Shown here piece by piece: positions 21,307 through 30,237 of a stretch of 55,519 nucleotides of DNA (positions within the stretch are counted from its first letter, which is position 1; every line of letters begins with the position of its first letter). This stretch comes from Eubacteriaceae bacterium (GTDB lineage Bacteria; Bacillota; Clostridia; Lachnospirales; Lachnospiraceae), in contig CABIYF010000021.1 in NCBI GenBank assembly GCA_902362875.1, positions 1 through 55,519 on the forward strand, written 5' to 3'. The notes beneath the pieces were generated by a model, which saw only the letters and a list, made by a program, of their open reading frames with translations, was not told the origin of the DNA and made no database searches. Both the position numbers and the translations under genes were made by a program.

Positions 21307-22223
21307 TGTCAGGAAAGAAAATGGGACTTGGAAGAGGATTAAATACACTGATTCCAAAAGCACCGATTGTCGATGAAGAAGTAGAACAGGTAAAGAAAAA
21401 AGTATCAAAATCGCCAAAGTCAAAGAAAAAATCTGAGCCTGAGAAAGAACTGACATTACCAATCGATAAGATTGAGCCAAACCCGGATCAGCCACGTAAT
21501 CAGTTTGACGAAGATACATTACAGGAATTATCGGATTCTATTAAACAATACGGAATGTTACAGCCGATTTTAGTAACTCCAAAGGATGGATTTTATGAGA
21601 TCATTGCTGGAGAAAGAAGATGGCGAGCTGCAAAATTAGCAGGACTGAATGAAGTACCTGTTATGATCCGTAAGTATAGTGAGAATGAAGTTGTAGAGAT
21701 TGCTTTGATTGAAAATATTCAGAGAGATAATTTAAATCCAATTGAAGAAGCAATGGCTTATAAACGTCTGATGGAAGAGTTCCAGTTAAAACAAGATGAA
21801 GTGGCAGGCAAGGTCAGCAAGAGCCGTGCAGGGATCACGAACTCGTTAAGACTTTTAAAACTTGATCCAAGAGTCCAAAAGATGCTGGAAGAAGAAATGA
21901 TCAGCACAGGACATGCAAGAGCATTATTAGCAATTACAAACAAAGATCAACAGTATGAAATTGCACAGAAAGTTTTTGATGAAAAATTAAGCGTCAGAGA
22001 CATTGAAAAACTTGTCAAAGATTTAAAGAAAATTAAAAAAGACAAAAAAGAAGAAAAAGATGTTCACGATATCCTTTATACTCAGCTGGAAGAATCTATG
22101 AAACAGGTTCTTGGAAGTAAAGTAAGTATTAAAAATAAAAAGAATAATAAAGGAAAAATAGAAATTGAATATTATTCACGAGACGAATTAGAACGTATTG
22201 TGGATATGATAAGATCAATTTAG
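21306..22223 (+). CDS. parB: Chromosome partitioning protein ParB (Spo0J)
   Basis: ParB (305 residues) binds the parS sites upstream of parA. Order of parts: N-terminal KKMGLGRGLNTLIPK (the ParA-contact peptide), a basic linker, and the CTP-binding ParB-N domain with PNPDQPRNQFDE and the C-box IIAGERRWRAAKLAG. The ENIQRDNLNPIEEA motif, helix-turn-helix LKQDEVAGKVSKSRAGITNSLRLL and a C-terminal dimerisation domain complete it. It is translationally coupled to parA. Confidence 0.97.
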   Translation: MSGKKMGLGRGLNTLIPKAPIVDEEVEQVKKKVSKSPKSKKKSEPEKELTLPIDKIEPNPDQPRNQFDEDTLQELSDSIKQYGMLQPILVTPKDGFYEIIAGERRWRAAKLAGLNEVPVMIRKYSENEVVEIALIENIQRDNLNPIEEAMAYKRLMEEFQLKQDEVAGKVSKSRAGITNSLRLLKLDPRVQKMLEEEMISTGHARALLAITNKDQQYEIAQKVFDEKLSVRDIEKLVKDLKKIKKDKKEEKDVHDILYTQLEESMKQVLGSKVSIKNKKNNKGKIEIEYYSRDELERIVDMIRSI

Positions 22224-22235
22224 GAGGAACATGAG

Positions 22236-22727
22236 ATGATAAATTTTTTAAACAGTGTAAGCATGGAATATGTTGTGATCGGTTTGGCCGGTGCATTAGC
22301 ATTAGCGCTGATTCTTGTAATTGTTGCTTTGGTTAAAGTCAGCAAGCTAAAAAAACGTTATGAGAAATTCTTATCGGGAAAAGACGGTAAATCATTAGAA
22401 GAAAGCATTATCAAGAAATTTGAAAAGATTAATGAGATCATTGTGGAACAAGATTTTCTTGAAGGTGAAATCCAGAGAATCGATGAAGAACATAAGAGCA
22501 GCTTTTCTAAGATGGAAGTATATAAGTATAATGCGTTCTCTGATATGGGTGGAGAAACAAGTTTTGTAATTGCATTACTTGACCATAATAATAATGGAAC
22601 ACTTTTAAATGGTATGAGCAGTCAGAATGCGACATATGTTTATGCCAAAGAAATCAAAAATGGTGCTGCAAAAGTAGCATTATCAAATGAGGAAAAAACA
22701 ACATTAGAAAAATGTATGAACAAATAA
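22236..22727 (+). CDS. DUF4446 family membrane-anchored protein
   Basis: This 163-residue protein has one N-terminal membrane helix (about residues 12-34), then a coiled stretch. A soluble domain with YKYNAFSDMGGETSFVIALLDHNNNGTLLNGM is the hallmark of the DUF4446 family, commonly found after parB in Clostridia. Its function is not known. The start is the second of two nearby ATGs (22236); the first is out of frame. It lies between parB (12 bp) and serS (12 bp), inside the partition operon. Confidence 0.88.
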   Translation: MINFLNSVSMEYVVIGLAGALALALILVIVALVKVSKLKKRYEKFLSGKDGKSLEESIIKKFEKINEIIVEQDFLEGEIQRIDEEHKSSFSKMEVYKYNAFSDMGGETSFVIALLDHNNNGTLLNGMSSQNATYVYAKEIKNGAAKVALSNEEKTTLEKCMNK

Positions 22728-22739
22728 TTGGAGGAAGAA

Positions 22740-24026
22740 ATGTTAGATATTAAATTTTTAAGAGAGAATCCGGATGTAGTAAAACAGAATATTAAAAACA
22801 AATTCCAGGATCGCAAATTACCATTAGTTGATGAAGTTATCGAATTAGACAAAGAAAACCGTGAGATCAAACAGGAAGTTCAGGCACTTCGTGCAGACCG
22901 TAACAAATTATCTAAACAGATCGGTGCTTTAATGGGACAGGGTAAGAAAGAAGAAGCAGAAGAAGTTAAAAAACAGGTAACAGCATCTGCAGACCGCATC
23001 GAAGAGTTAAGCGAAAGAGAAAAAGTTGTCGAAGAAAAGATCAAAGAGATCATGATGACAATTCCAAATATCATTGATCCATCTGTACCAATCGGTAAAG
23101 ATGATAGTGAAAATGTAGAGCTTGAAAGATTCGGAGAGCCAGTAGTTCCTGATTTTGAAGTTCCTTATCATACAGAGATCATGGAAAGCTTTGACGGAAT
23201 TGATCTTGACAGTGCAAGAAAAGTAGCAGGTAACGGATTCTATTATCTGATGGGAGATATCGCAAGATTACATTCTGCAGTTATCGCATATGCAAGAGAC
23301 TTTATGATCGACCGTGGATTTACTTACTGTGTACCACCTTTCATGATCAGAAGTAACGTCGTAACAGGTGTTATGAGTTTTGATGAAATGGATGCTATGA
23401 TGTATAAGATCGAAGGTGAAGACTTATATCTGATCGGTACAAGTGAGCATTCTATGATCGGTAAATTTATTGATACAACAACACCAGAAGAACAGTTACC
23501 AAAAACACTGACAAGTTACTCTCCATGCTTCAGAAAAGAAAAAGGAGCACATGGAATCGAAGAACGTGGTGTTTACAGAATTCATCAGTTTGAGAAACAG
23601 GAAATGATCGTTGTATGTAAACCAGAAGAAAGCAAAGACTGGTATGAAAAATTATGGAAGAATACAGTAGATTTATTCCGTTCTATGGATATTCCAGTAA
23701 GAACATTAGAGTGCTGTTCTGGTGACTTAGCAGATCTGAAAGTAAAATCTGTTGACGTAGAAGCATGGTCTCCAAGACAGAAGAAATACTTCGAAGTAGG
23801 AAGCTGCTCTAACCTTGGTGATGCACAGGCAAGAAGACTTCGCATCCGTGTGAAAGGTGAAAATGGAAATTACTTTGCTCACACATTAAATAATACAGTA
23901 GTAGCACCACCTAGAATGCTGATCGCTTTCTTAGAAAATAACTTAAGAGAAGACGGAAGCGTTGCAATTCCAGAAGTATTAAGACCATACATGGGTGGAA
24001 AAGAATCTTTACAGCCTAAAAAATAA
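22740..24026 (+). CDS. serS: Seryl-tRNA synthetase
   Basis: SerRS (428 residues) charges tRNA-Ser, including the GCU isoacceptor at the left end of the window. The N-terminal long antiparallel coiled-coil arm (about 30-100) is followed by the class II core, with motif 2 FRKEKGAHGIEERGVYRIHQFEKQE and motif 3 NTVVAPPRMLIAFLEN. The ATG at 22740 is chosen because GGAGG lies 6 bases upstream; a TTG 12 bases earlier is part of that ribosome site. A strong terminator follows. Confidence 0.97.
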   Translation: MLDIKFLRENPDVVKQNIKNKFQDRKLPLVDEVIELDKENREIKQEVQALRADRNKLSKQIGALMGQGKKEEAEEVKKQVTASADRIEELSEREKVVEEKIKEIMMTIPNIIDPSVPIGKDDSENVELERFGEPVVPDFEVPYHTEIMESFDGIDLDSARKVAGNGFYYLMGDIARLHSAVIAYARDFMIDRGFTYCVPPFMIRSNVVTGVMSFDEMDAMMYKIEGEDLYLIGTSEHSMIGKFIDTTTPEEQLPKTLTSYSPCFRKEKGAHGIEERGVYRIHQFEKQEMIVVCKPEESKDWYEKLWKNTVDLFRSMDIPVRTLECCSGDLADLKVKSVDVEAWSPRQKKYFEVGSCSNLGDAQARRLRIRVKGENGNYFAHTLNNTVVAPPRMLIAFLENNLREDGSVAIPEVLRPYMGGKESLQPKK

Positions 24027-24055
24027 GAATAGAATTTTAAGAATAAAAACTTTCA

Positions 24056-24087
24056 AAAGCGTCTCGAATATGAGGCGCTTTTTCTTT
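24056..24087 (+). terminator. Terminator after serS
   Basis: A 10 bp stem, AAAGCGTCTC (24056-24065) with GAGGCGCTTT (24072-24081), is followed by a T-rich tail. It ends the conserved origin block; everything to the right is accessory or less fixed in order. Confidence 0.85.
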
Positions 24088-24162
24088 TGCAAAAGTTTAT
24101 GATATGATATTATAAGAATTCATTATTATAGGAACTCATAAGGGAAGGTGGGGAGAAAGAAA

Positions 24163-24831
24163 ATGAAAGCAAAGATAATCATAGTAGAAGATCATGAACC
24201 TATTCGTAATGAACTTAGCATTTTATTAAGTAAATATGGATATGAGATTATAGCAATAGAACATTTTGATACCGTTGTGGAAGACTGTTTAAGAGAAAAT
24301 GCAGACCTAATCCTTCTTGATATTAATCTGCCTTTATATGATGGCTATTATGTATGCAGGGCTATCAGAGAAAAATCAGAAGTACCGATCATAGTTGTGA
24401 CAAGCCGTGACAGTGAGATGGATGAACTGATGAGCATGAATCTTGGAGCAGATGATTTTGTGACGAAACCATATAATACGCAGATTTTATTAGCAAGGAT
24501 TTCTGCAATGCTGAAAAGGACGCAGAAAGAAGAAGCAGATAATTCAGTACAATATCAAGGTTTGAAATTACAATTAAATGACAGTACAGTTCTTTATGAA
24601 GAGCAGACGATTGAATTGAGTAAAAATGAAATGAGAATTCTGTATACACTATTAAAGAATAAAGGCAAGATTGTCAGCAGGGATCATCTGATGGAAACGT
24701 TATGGCAGTCCAATGAATTTATCGATGATAATACATTAACGGTAAATGTTAATCGTGTGAGAAAAAAATTAGAGTCAGCTGGATTGAAGGAATTTATAAA
24801 GACCAAAAGAGGGCAGGGATATATGGTATGA
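24163..24831 (+). CDS. Bce-type response regulator (OmpR family)
   Basis: This 222-residue regulator has a receiver domain (acidic pocket E9/D10, phospho-acceptor Asp53 in LILLDINLP, Lys in FVTKPYN). A winged-helix DNA-binding domain has LSKNEMRILYTLLKNKGKIVSRDHLMETLW. The ATG at 24163 is chosen; a GTG 15 bases earlier lies in the ribosome site. The kinase gene overlaps its end by 4 bases. With the kinase type and the nearby BceAB-like transporter it is best read as a BceR homologue responding to cell-wall-active peptides. Confidence 0.9.
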   Translation: MKAKIIIVEDHEPIRNELSILLSKYGYEIIAIEHFDTVVEDCLRENADLILLDINLPLYDGYYVCRAIREKSEVPIIVVTSRDSEMDELMSMNLGADDFVTKPYNTQILLARISAMLKRTQKEEADNSVQYQGLKLQLNDSTVLYEEQTIELSKNEMRILYTLLKNKGKIVSRDHLMETLWQSNEFIDDNTLTVNVNRVRKKLESAGLKEFIKTKRGQGYMV

Positions 24832-25841
24832 AACTGCATAGATTTTTAAGTATTTATTATGCTCAGATGATAACTCATTTTGTATTTCTATGTCTGGCGG
24901 AAGGACTTTTGTATATTTTTGATGTAAATGTATTTCTAATGATCTATTTATTTGCGATAGGTATTGGACTGGAATTCATTTATCTTGGACAGCAGTACAT
25001 GAAGAAATTCAGATATTATAAAGAAATGACATCAAAGATTGATATGCTGGATCAAAAAAACATGCTGTCTGAAATGATGGAACGGCCAGAATTTTTTGAA
25101 GGAGAATTTATCTATGATATTCTTCAGACTTGTAACAAATCTATGAACGATGAGATTCTTCGGTATAGAACAGAATCAGCAGGATATCGGGAGTATATTG
25201 AAATGTGGATTCATGAAGTAAAAACACCACTGGCAGCAGCAAAGCTGATCATTGAGAATCATCCATCGGAAATTACAGAGGCAATGAATGAATCGTTATA
25301 TCAGATTAATTATTATCTTGAGCAGGCACTCTATTATGCAAGAAGCAACAGTGTGGAAAAAGATTATCTGGTAAAGGAATTGAATTTAAAAGATATCATA
25401 CAAAAGGCTGTCAGATCGAATGCAAAAATGCTGATCAGTAATAAAATAAAGATTGATATGAAGAATCTTGATCAAAAAATATTCAGTGATGAAAAGTGGC
25501 TTTTATTTATACTGAATCAAATTATCAGCAATGCAGTAAAGTATAAAAAGGAAGATGCACAAATATCATTTGAAGCAAGGCAGTCAACAGATCAGATTCT
25601 TTTAGAAATCAGAGATAATGGGATTGGGATTGCAGCAAAAGATTTGCCAAGAGTGACGGATAAAGGTTATACTGGAACTACAGGAAGAAACTATGAAAAA
25701 TCAACTGGGATGGGATTATATCTGTGTAAGAAACTTTGTGACAAATTACAATTAAGTTTCAAGATTGAGTCAAAAGAAGAAGAATACACAATCGTTACCA
25801 TTGGTTTTCCAAGAAGCTCAATGATTTTTCTAAATGAATGA
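24828..25841 (+). CDS. Intramembrane-sensing histidine kinase (BceS type)
   Basis: The 337-residue kinase has two membrane helices (about 14-32 and 35-54) with almost no outside loop between them, the mark of BceS-type kinases that sense through their partner ABC transporter. The phospho-acceptor is His129 in EMWIHEVKTPLAAA. ATPase motifs are the N-box IISNAVKY, DNGIGI and TGMGLYLCKKLC. It overlaps the regulator gene by ATGA. Its transporter partner is most likely the bceAB-like pair 1.5 kb downstream. Confidence 0.92.
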   Translation: MKLHRFLSIYYAQMITHFVFLCLAEGLLYIFDVNVFLMIYLFAIGIGLEFIYLGQQYMKKFRYYKEMTSKIDMLDQKNMLSEMMERPEFFEGEFIYDILQTCNKSMNDEILRYRTESAGYREYIEMWIHEVKTPLAAAKLIIENHPSEITEAMNESLYQINYYLEQALYYARSNSVEKDYLVKELNLKDIIQKAVRSNAKMLISNKIKIDMKNLDQKIFSDEKWLLFILNQIISNAVKYKKEDAQISFEARQSTDQILLEIRDNGIGIAAKDLPRVTDKGYTGTTGRNYEKSTGMGLYLCKKLCDKLQLSFKIESKEEEYTIVTIGFPRSSMIFLNE

Positions 25842-25859
25842 TCCGACAGGAGGTTTAAA

Positions 25860-26651
25860 ATGTTTGCAGATTACCATGTACATTCATATTTTAGTGAAGA
25901 TACAGATTTTCCAATGGAGCTGGAGATTCAGAAAGCCATTGAATTAGGAATGGATGAACTATGTTTTACAGAACATTCTGACTATGATGTACCGACAGTA
26001 GTCAATTGTGATTATGATGCTTATTTTAAAGAAATGGAAGAAATGAAAGAAAAATATAAAGGGCAGATCACATTAAAGACAGGAATCGAATTTGGAATTC
26101 AGGTACATACAACAAAAGCGTATGAGGAAACATTTGGACAGTATCCGTTTGATTTTGTAATCTTTTCCTGTCATCAGGTAGAGAATAAAGAGTACTGGAG
26201 ACAGGAGCCGCAGAAAGGGAAGACTCAGTTAGAATATAATCGAAGATACTATCAGGAAATTTTAGACGTTGTAAAGACATATAAAGATTACAGTATTCTG
26301 GGACATCTCGATGTGATCAAAAGATACGATCTGAATGGTGAAATTGAACTTGAAAAAATCAAAGATTTGATTGAACAGATCTTTGAAGTTGTGATCGCAG
26401 ATGGAAAAGGAATTGAATTGAATACCTCAAGTCATGCTTATCATCTGAAAAGTCTGATGCCGTCAAGGGAAATCTTAGAGCTTTATCATGATATGGGTGG
26501 AAAGATTATTACGATTGGGTCTGATGCACATAATGCGGACCGTGTTGGAGACAGGGTTATGGAATCGCAGAAGATACTGAAAGAAATCGGGTTTGATGGA
26601 ATCTATACGTTTGATCAGATGAAACCAAAATTTCATGAATTTAAATTTTAG
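25860..26651 (+). CDS. PHP-domain phosphoesterase, histidinol-phosphatase-like
   Basis: The 263-residue protein begins FADYHVHSYFSEDT, the metal-binding HxH motif of PHP phosphoesterases. Further ligand motifs are FTEHSDYD, KTGIEFGIQ, FSCHQV, LGHLDVIKRY and GSDAHNADRVG. It resembles HisK-type histidinol-phosphatases (HisJ family). There are no other histidine genes here, so the substrate could be a different phosphate ester. It is 18 bp after the kinase with a strong AGGAGG site, so it is probably co-transcribed with the two-component genes. Confidence 0.85.
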   Translation: MFADYHVHSYFSEDTDFPMELEIQKAIELGMDELCFTEHSDYDVPTVVNCDYDAYFKEMEEMKEKYKGQITLKTGIEFGIQVHTTKAYEETFGQYPFDFVIFSCHQVENKEYWRQEPQKGKTQLEYNRRYYQEILDVVKTYKDYSILGHLDVIKRYDLNGEIELEKIKDLIEQIFEVVIADGKGIELNTSSHAYHLKSLMPSREILELYHDMGGKIITIGSDAHNADRVGDRVMESQKILKEIGFDGIYTFDQMKPKFHEFKF

Positions 26652-26668
26652 AAATAGAGATAGAAAAA

Positions 26669-26704
26669 CGCTGGGACCAATGATTACTTGGACCAGCGTT
26701 TTAT
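26669..26704. terminator. Terminator between the PHP gene and the cupin gene
   Basis: The arms AACGCTGGGACCAA and TTGGACCAGCGTT pair with one bulged base around a 7-base loop and are followed by TTTATATT. It lies between two convergent genes and serves the PHP gene on the plus strand, possibly both. Confidence 0.7.
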
Positions 26705-26746
26705 ATTATATTTTTATTCTTAGATGATCAATGATTTAAAAGCAGA

Positions 26747-27097
26747 TTATTTATCTAACAAGATCAGTGCCATAAATACAAGATCTTCATCTCCAATATT
26801 CTCAATGGCATGTCCGGCACCATCACATGTAAATGTAGTATCTCCAGCGTGTACTTCATACTTTGTACCATTATCGTTATAAAGACCAGTTCCCTGAAGA
26901 ATATGATAAGCTTCTCCCTCATTTTCATGAGTATGATAAGCAAGGGCACATCCTGGTGGTACGATGACTTTTCCGTAGAGGCGGCTGCTGTCTTTCATTT
27001 CTTTCTTCGTTAAGAATTCCATTTTTCTAAGTGGTGTGTCAGAACCATTAGCGTCAGGAATTGTTCCAATTTTTACGTCTTCATTTTTTAAATACAT
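26747..27097 (-). CDS. Small cupin-fold protein
   Basis: This 116-residue protein is a single cupin barrel. Motif 1 reads ALAYHTHENEGEAYHILQGTG with metal-ligand histidines and glutamate, and motif 2 is HAGDTTFTCDGAGHAIEN. The ligand set suggests a bound metal ion. The reaction or ligand is unknown; such small cupins are often isomerases, sugar- or effector-binding proteins. It is transcribed toward the PHP gene, away from the transporter, and has a GGAGGA site before the ATG. Confidence 0.85.
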   Translation of the reverse strand: MYLKNEDVKIGTIPDANGSDTPLRKMEFLTKKEMKDSSRLYGKVIVPPGCALAYHTHENEGEAYHILQGTGLYNDNGTKYEVHAGDTTFTCDGAGHAIENIGDEDLVFMALILLDK

Positions 27098-27163
27098 GTT
27101 GAGTTCCTCCTTTATATAGTCATGTTAAATTTAGTATAGTAGTTTTTATGGGAAATATCAATA

Positions 27164-27177
27164 TGACAAAATTGTAA
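27164..27177. promoter_or_regulatory. Predicted BceR-type operator upstream of the transporter genes
   Basis: TGACA-AAAT-TGTAA is an exact match to the TnACA-N4-TGTAA inverted repeat known for Bce-type regulators in Bacillus. It lies 23 bp upstream of a weak promoter (GATACA at 27201-27206, 17 bp spacer, TATTAT at 27224-27229), the layout expected for an activator. The target is the ABC gene starting at 27300. Confidence 0.7.
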
Positions 27178-27299
27178 GTTTCGTGTAAGGAAAATCGATG
27201 GATACAGTTCCTGGCTAATGATATATTATAGACAAGGCAATAAGAGGAACAAAAGGGTAAAACAAAATGATTTGAAAAGAAAGATAAGGAGATGGAAAA

Positions 27300-28067
27300 A
27301 TGAGTTCTGTATTGAAGGTTGATAATATTGAAAAATATTATGGTAGTAAAGCAAATCTGACAAAGGCGATCGACCGGATCAGTTTTGAAGTAGAGAAGGG
27401 TGAGTATATTGGAATCATGGGGGCTTCGGGAAGTGGTAAGACTACATTGTTAAATTGTATATCAACTATCGACCGTGTGACGGCCGGAAATATTTTGATC
27501 AATGGAATGGATATTACTAAACTGAAAGGGAAGCATCTTTCAAAATTCAGGAGAGAAGAACTGGGATTTATCTTTCAGGACTTTAATCTTTTAGATACAT
27601 TGACAGCATTTGAAAATATTGCACTGGCACTTACGATCATGAAAGTTCCGGCAAAAGAGATTGAGGACAGAGTCAGATCGATCGCAGAGAAATTAATGAT
27701 CACAGAGGTGCTAAACAAATATCCATATCAGATGTCTGGAGGGCAGAAGCAGAGAGTGGCAAGTGCGAGAGCAATGATCACAAATCCATCTCTGATCCTT
27801 GCGGATGAACCAACAGGAGCTTTGGACAGCAAGGCTGCGAGAATGTTACTCGACAGCATGGATACGATGAATGTGGAATTAAATGCAACGATCCTTATGG
27901 TAACACATGATGCATTTACAGCCAGCTATTGCAAACGTATTCTGTTTATTAAAGATGGAAAAATTTTTAATGAACTAGTTCGTGGAAGTGATTCTAGGAA
28001 ACAGTTTTTCGATCGCATCATCGAGGTTGTAACATTGCTTGGAGGTGACAGTACGAATGTATTCTAA
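27300..28067 (+). CDS. BceA-type ABC transporter ATPase
   Basis: The 255-residue ATPase has Walker A GASGSGKTTLLN, Q-loop FIFQDFNLLD, signature MSGGQKQRVAS, Walker B LILADEPTGALDSKA and switch His in MVTHD. It belongs to the MacB/LolD-like group of peptide-detoxification transporters. The permease gene starts 11 bases before its stop. With the permease it should remove or free lipid-cycle intermediates from antimicrobial peptides and signal to the kinase at 24828. Confidence 0.95.
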   Translation: MSSVLKVDNIEKYYGSKANLTKAIDRISFEVEKGEYIGIMGASGSGKTTLLNCISTIDRVTAGNILINGMDITKLKGKHLSKFRREELGFIFQDFNLLDTLTAFENIALALTIMKVPAKEIEDRVRSIAEKLMITEVLNKYPYQMSGGQKQRVASARAMITNPSLILADEPTGALDSKAARMLLDSMDTMNVELNATILMVTHDAFTASYCKRILFIKDGKIFNELVRGSDSRKQFFDRIIEVVTLLGGDSTNVF

Positions 28068-30108
28068 AATCGCATTTAGTAATGTTAAAAAAAGTATTCG
28101 TGATTATACGATTTACTTTCTGACATTGACGTTTGGTATCTGCTTGTTTTATATGTTCAATTCTGTTCAGGCACAGCAGGCAGTTTTAAAATTGAATGAA
28201 AGCCAGAAATCAATGATGCATTTAATGTCAGTGATCATCAATTGGATTTCAGTATTTGTCGCAGTGATCTTGGGATTTCTGATCATCTATGCCAACCAGT
28301 TTTTAATGAAACGAAGACATAAGGAGATGGGAATCTATCTGTTGTTAGGAATGGAAAAACGACAGGTTTCAAAAATTTTGTTAATTGAAACTTTATTAAT
28401 TGGTTTTTTCGCACTGATCGCTGGACTGATTGCAGGCGTATTTTTATCTCAAGGATTAGCAATGCTGACAGCTAAAATGTTTGCAGTGCAGATGAAAGAA
28501 TTTAAGTTTGTTTTCTCGCAAACTGCATTTATTCAGACAATTATGTATTTTGCAATTATTTTTATTATTGTGATGATATTTAATGGAATCACAATATCAA
28601 AATATAAATTGATCAATCTGTTGAATGCAGCAAAAAAGAACCAGAAAACGAGATTAAAAAATCCTGTTCTATCAGTGATTTTATTTGTAATATCCATTGC
28701 ATGTATAGGGATAGCGTATCATTTGATTACAAAGAATCAGATGCTTGGTGTGGACAATGATTTTAAAATGAGTATCATTTTAGGTGTCATTGGAACATTT
28801 CTATTCTTCTTTTCATTGTCAGGATTTTTATTAGAACTGGCAAAAAGAAATAAGAAATTTTACTATAATGGATTGAACATGTTTGTTCTGCGACAGATTA
28901 ACTCAAAGATTACAACAACATTTGTTTCTATGTCCATGCTGTGCCTGATGCTGTTTCTGGCAATCAGTGCATTTGCAACAGGAAGTGGATTGGCATCTTC
29001 TGTGAAAACAGATTTGGAAGATTTGACAAAATTTGATTATTCATTTTATAGTTTAAGTCAAAAGGGATATCAGGATGAATTACAGCAGAAGTTTGTGAAG
29101 AAGATGAACTCGCTTGGATTATCGATCGAAGAAGATGCAAAAGAAACTCTGCCGATCACAGTTTATCAAAATGGTGTATTTAAGCAGTGCAGATATAAAA
29201 TGGAGCCATTGTTAAAAGGAAGAGAAAAATATTCAGACTATACAAAGGATTATGTAAAGAATCTGTACGAAGTGCCATTAACTTTTGTGAAGTTGTCTGA
29301 GTATAACAAGATTCGAAAAGCAATCGGAGAAAAAGAATTAACGTTAAAACCAGATGAATATATATTAAATTGCGATTATGGAAATCTGATTCCGACAATG
29401 GAGAAGGCCGCTAAAGATAAGCAGAAGATTACACTGGATGGAAAAACATATAAAATAAAATATGAACTTCAGAAGGATACTTTTATGGTAGCACCGGCCA
29501 AAACAGATATGGGAACAGTTGTTTTAAATGATAATATCATTCAGACATTAAAGATTGATAATTCAACATTGTATTTAAATATCAACTGGAAAGGAAATGC
29601 CAAGAAAGTATCTGAAAGGTATAACAACCATTTAAAACAGTTGATCAGAACTAGCAAGATGCAGAATTCGCCTTATTCAACAGCGATTTCAAAAGAAGAA
29701 GTGTATGAACAAAGTACAGGATTAAGTACGATTATGACATATATTGCAATCTATATAGGATTGGTATTTTTAATTACATGTGCAGCTGTATTGGCATTGC
29801 AGCAACTGAGTGAAAATGCAGATAATATTGAAAAATATCAATTATTGCGTAAGATCGGAACTTCACAAAAAATGGTTAATCGTGCGATCAAAGCACAGAT
29901 TATTTTATATTTCTGTCTTCCATTAAGTCTGGCGTTGGTTCATTCTTATGTTGGAATTAAAACAGCTTCCATTCTGATTTCAACCTTAGGACAGATCAAT
30001 ATATCAGAGGCGGTAGTGCAATCATTGATCATTGTGCTTGTTATCTATGTTGGATATATGATTGCAACTTATATTGGAAGTAAGAATATGCTGAAGGAAA
30101 AGCACTAA
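28057..30108 (+). CDS. BceB-type ABC transporter permease
   Basis: The 683-residue FtsX-family permease has about ten membrane helices, with a large extracellular domain at about residues 310-555 between helices 7 and 8. That domain is the diagnostic ligand-sensing part of BceB proteins. Helix pairs are seen near 18-38, 50-75, 105-130, 150-175, 205-225, 235-260 and 285-310, and three at the C-terminus. The ATG at 28057 is preferred because GGAGGTGA lies upstream of it. It overlaps bceA by 11 bases. The drug or peptide recognised cannot be told from sequence. Confidence 0.93.
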   Translation: MYSKIAFSNVKKSIRDYTIYFLTLTFGICLFYMFNSVQAQQAVLKLNESQKSMMHLMSVIINWISVFVAVILGFLIIYANQFLMKRRHKEMGIYLLLGMEKRQVSKILLIETLLIGFFALIAGLIAGVFLSQGLAMLTAKMFAVQMKEFKFVFSQTAFIQTIMYFAIIFIIVMIFNGITISKYKLINLLNAAKKNQKTRLKNPVLSVILFVISIACIGIAYHLITKNQMLGVDNDFKMSIILGVIGTFLFFFSLSGFLLELAKRNKKFYYNGLNMFVLRQINSKITTTFVSMSMLCLMLFLAISAFATGSGLASSVKTDLEDLTKFDYSFYSLSQKGYQDELQQKFVKKMNSLGLSIEEDAKETLPITVYQNGVFKQCRYKMEPLLKGREKYSDYTKDYVKNLYEVPLTFVKLSEYNKIRKAIGEKELTLKPDEYILNCDYGNLIPTMEKAAKDKQKITLDGKTYKIKYELQKDTFMVAPAKTDMGTVVLNDNIIQTLKIDNSTLYLNINWKGNAKKVSERYNNHLKQLIRTSKMQNSPYSTAISKEEVYEQSTGLSTIMTYIAIYIGLVFLITCAAVLALQQLSENADNIEKYQLLRKIGTSQKMVNRAIKAQIILYFCLPLSLALVHSYVGIKTASILISTLGQINISEAVVQSLIIVLVIYVGYMIATYIGSKNMLKEKH

Positions 30109-30129
30109 CTTAGTGAAAGAACAAAAGAC

Positions 30130-30173
30130 AAAAAAAGAAATGGCAGATTAAATTTTCTGCCATTTCTTTTTTT
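30130..30173. terminator. Bidirectional terminator
   Basis: A long stem of A-run plus AAATGGCAGA with TCTGCCATTT plus T-run is symmetrical. It lies between the convergent permease and beta-helix genes and should stop transcription from both sides. Confidence 0.85.
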
Positions 30174-30237
30174 GCGCTATTTTTATTATACGAGGAAATT
30201 CTGAAAAACAGAATATTTCTTACGACTGTATGGAAAA

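Noticed and set aside
25860..26651. Firm assignment of the PHP gene as histidinol-phosphatase in histidine synthesis
   Set aside because: The fold fits, but there are no his genes around it and the two-component context argues for leaving the substrate open.
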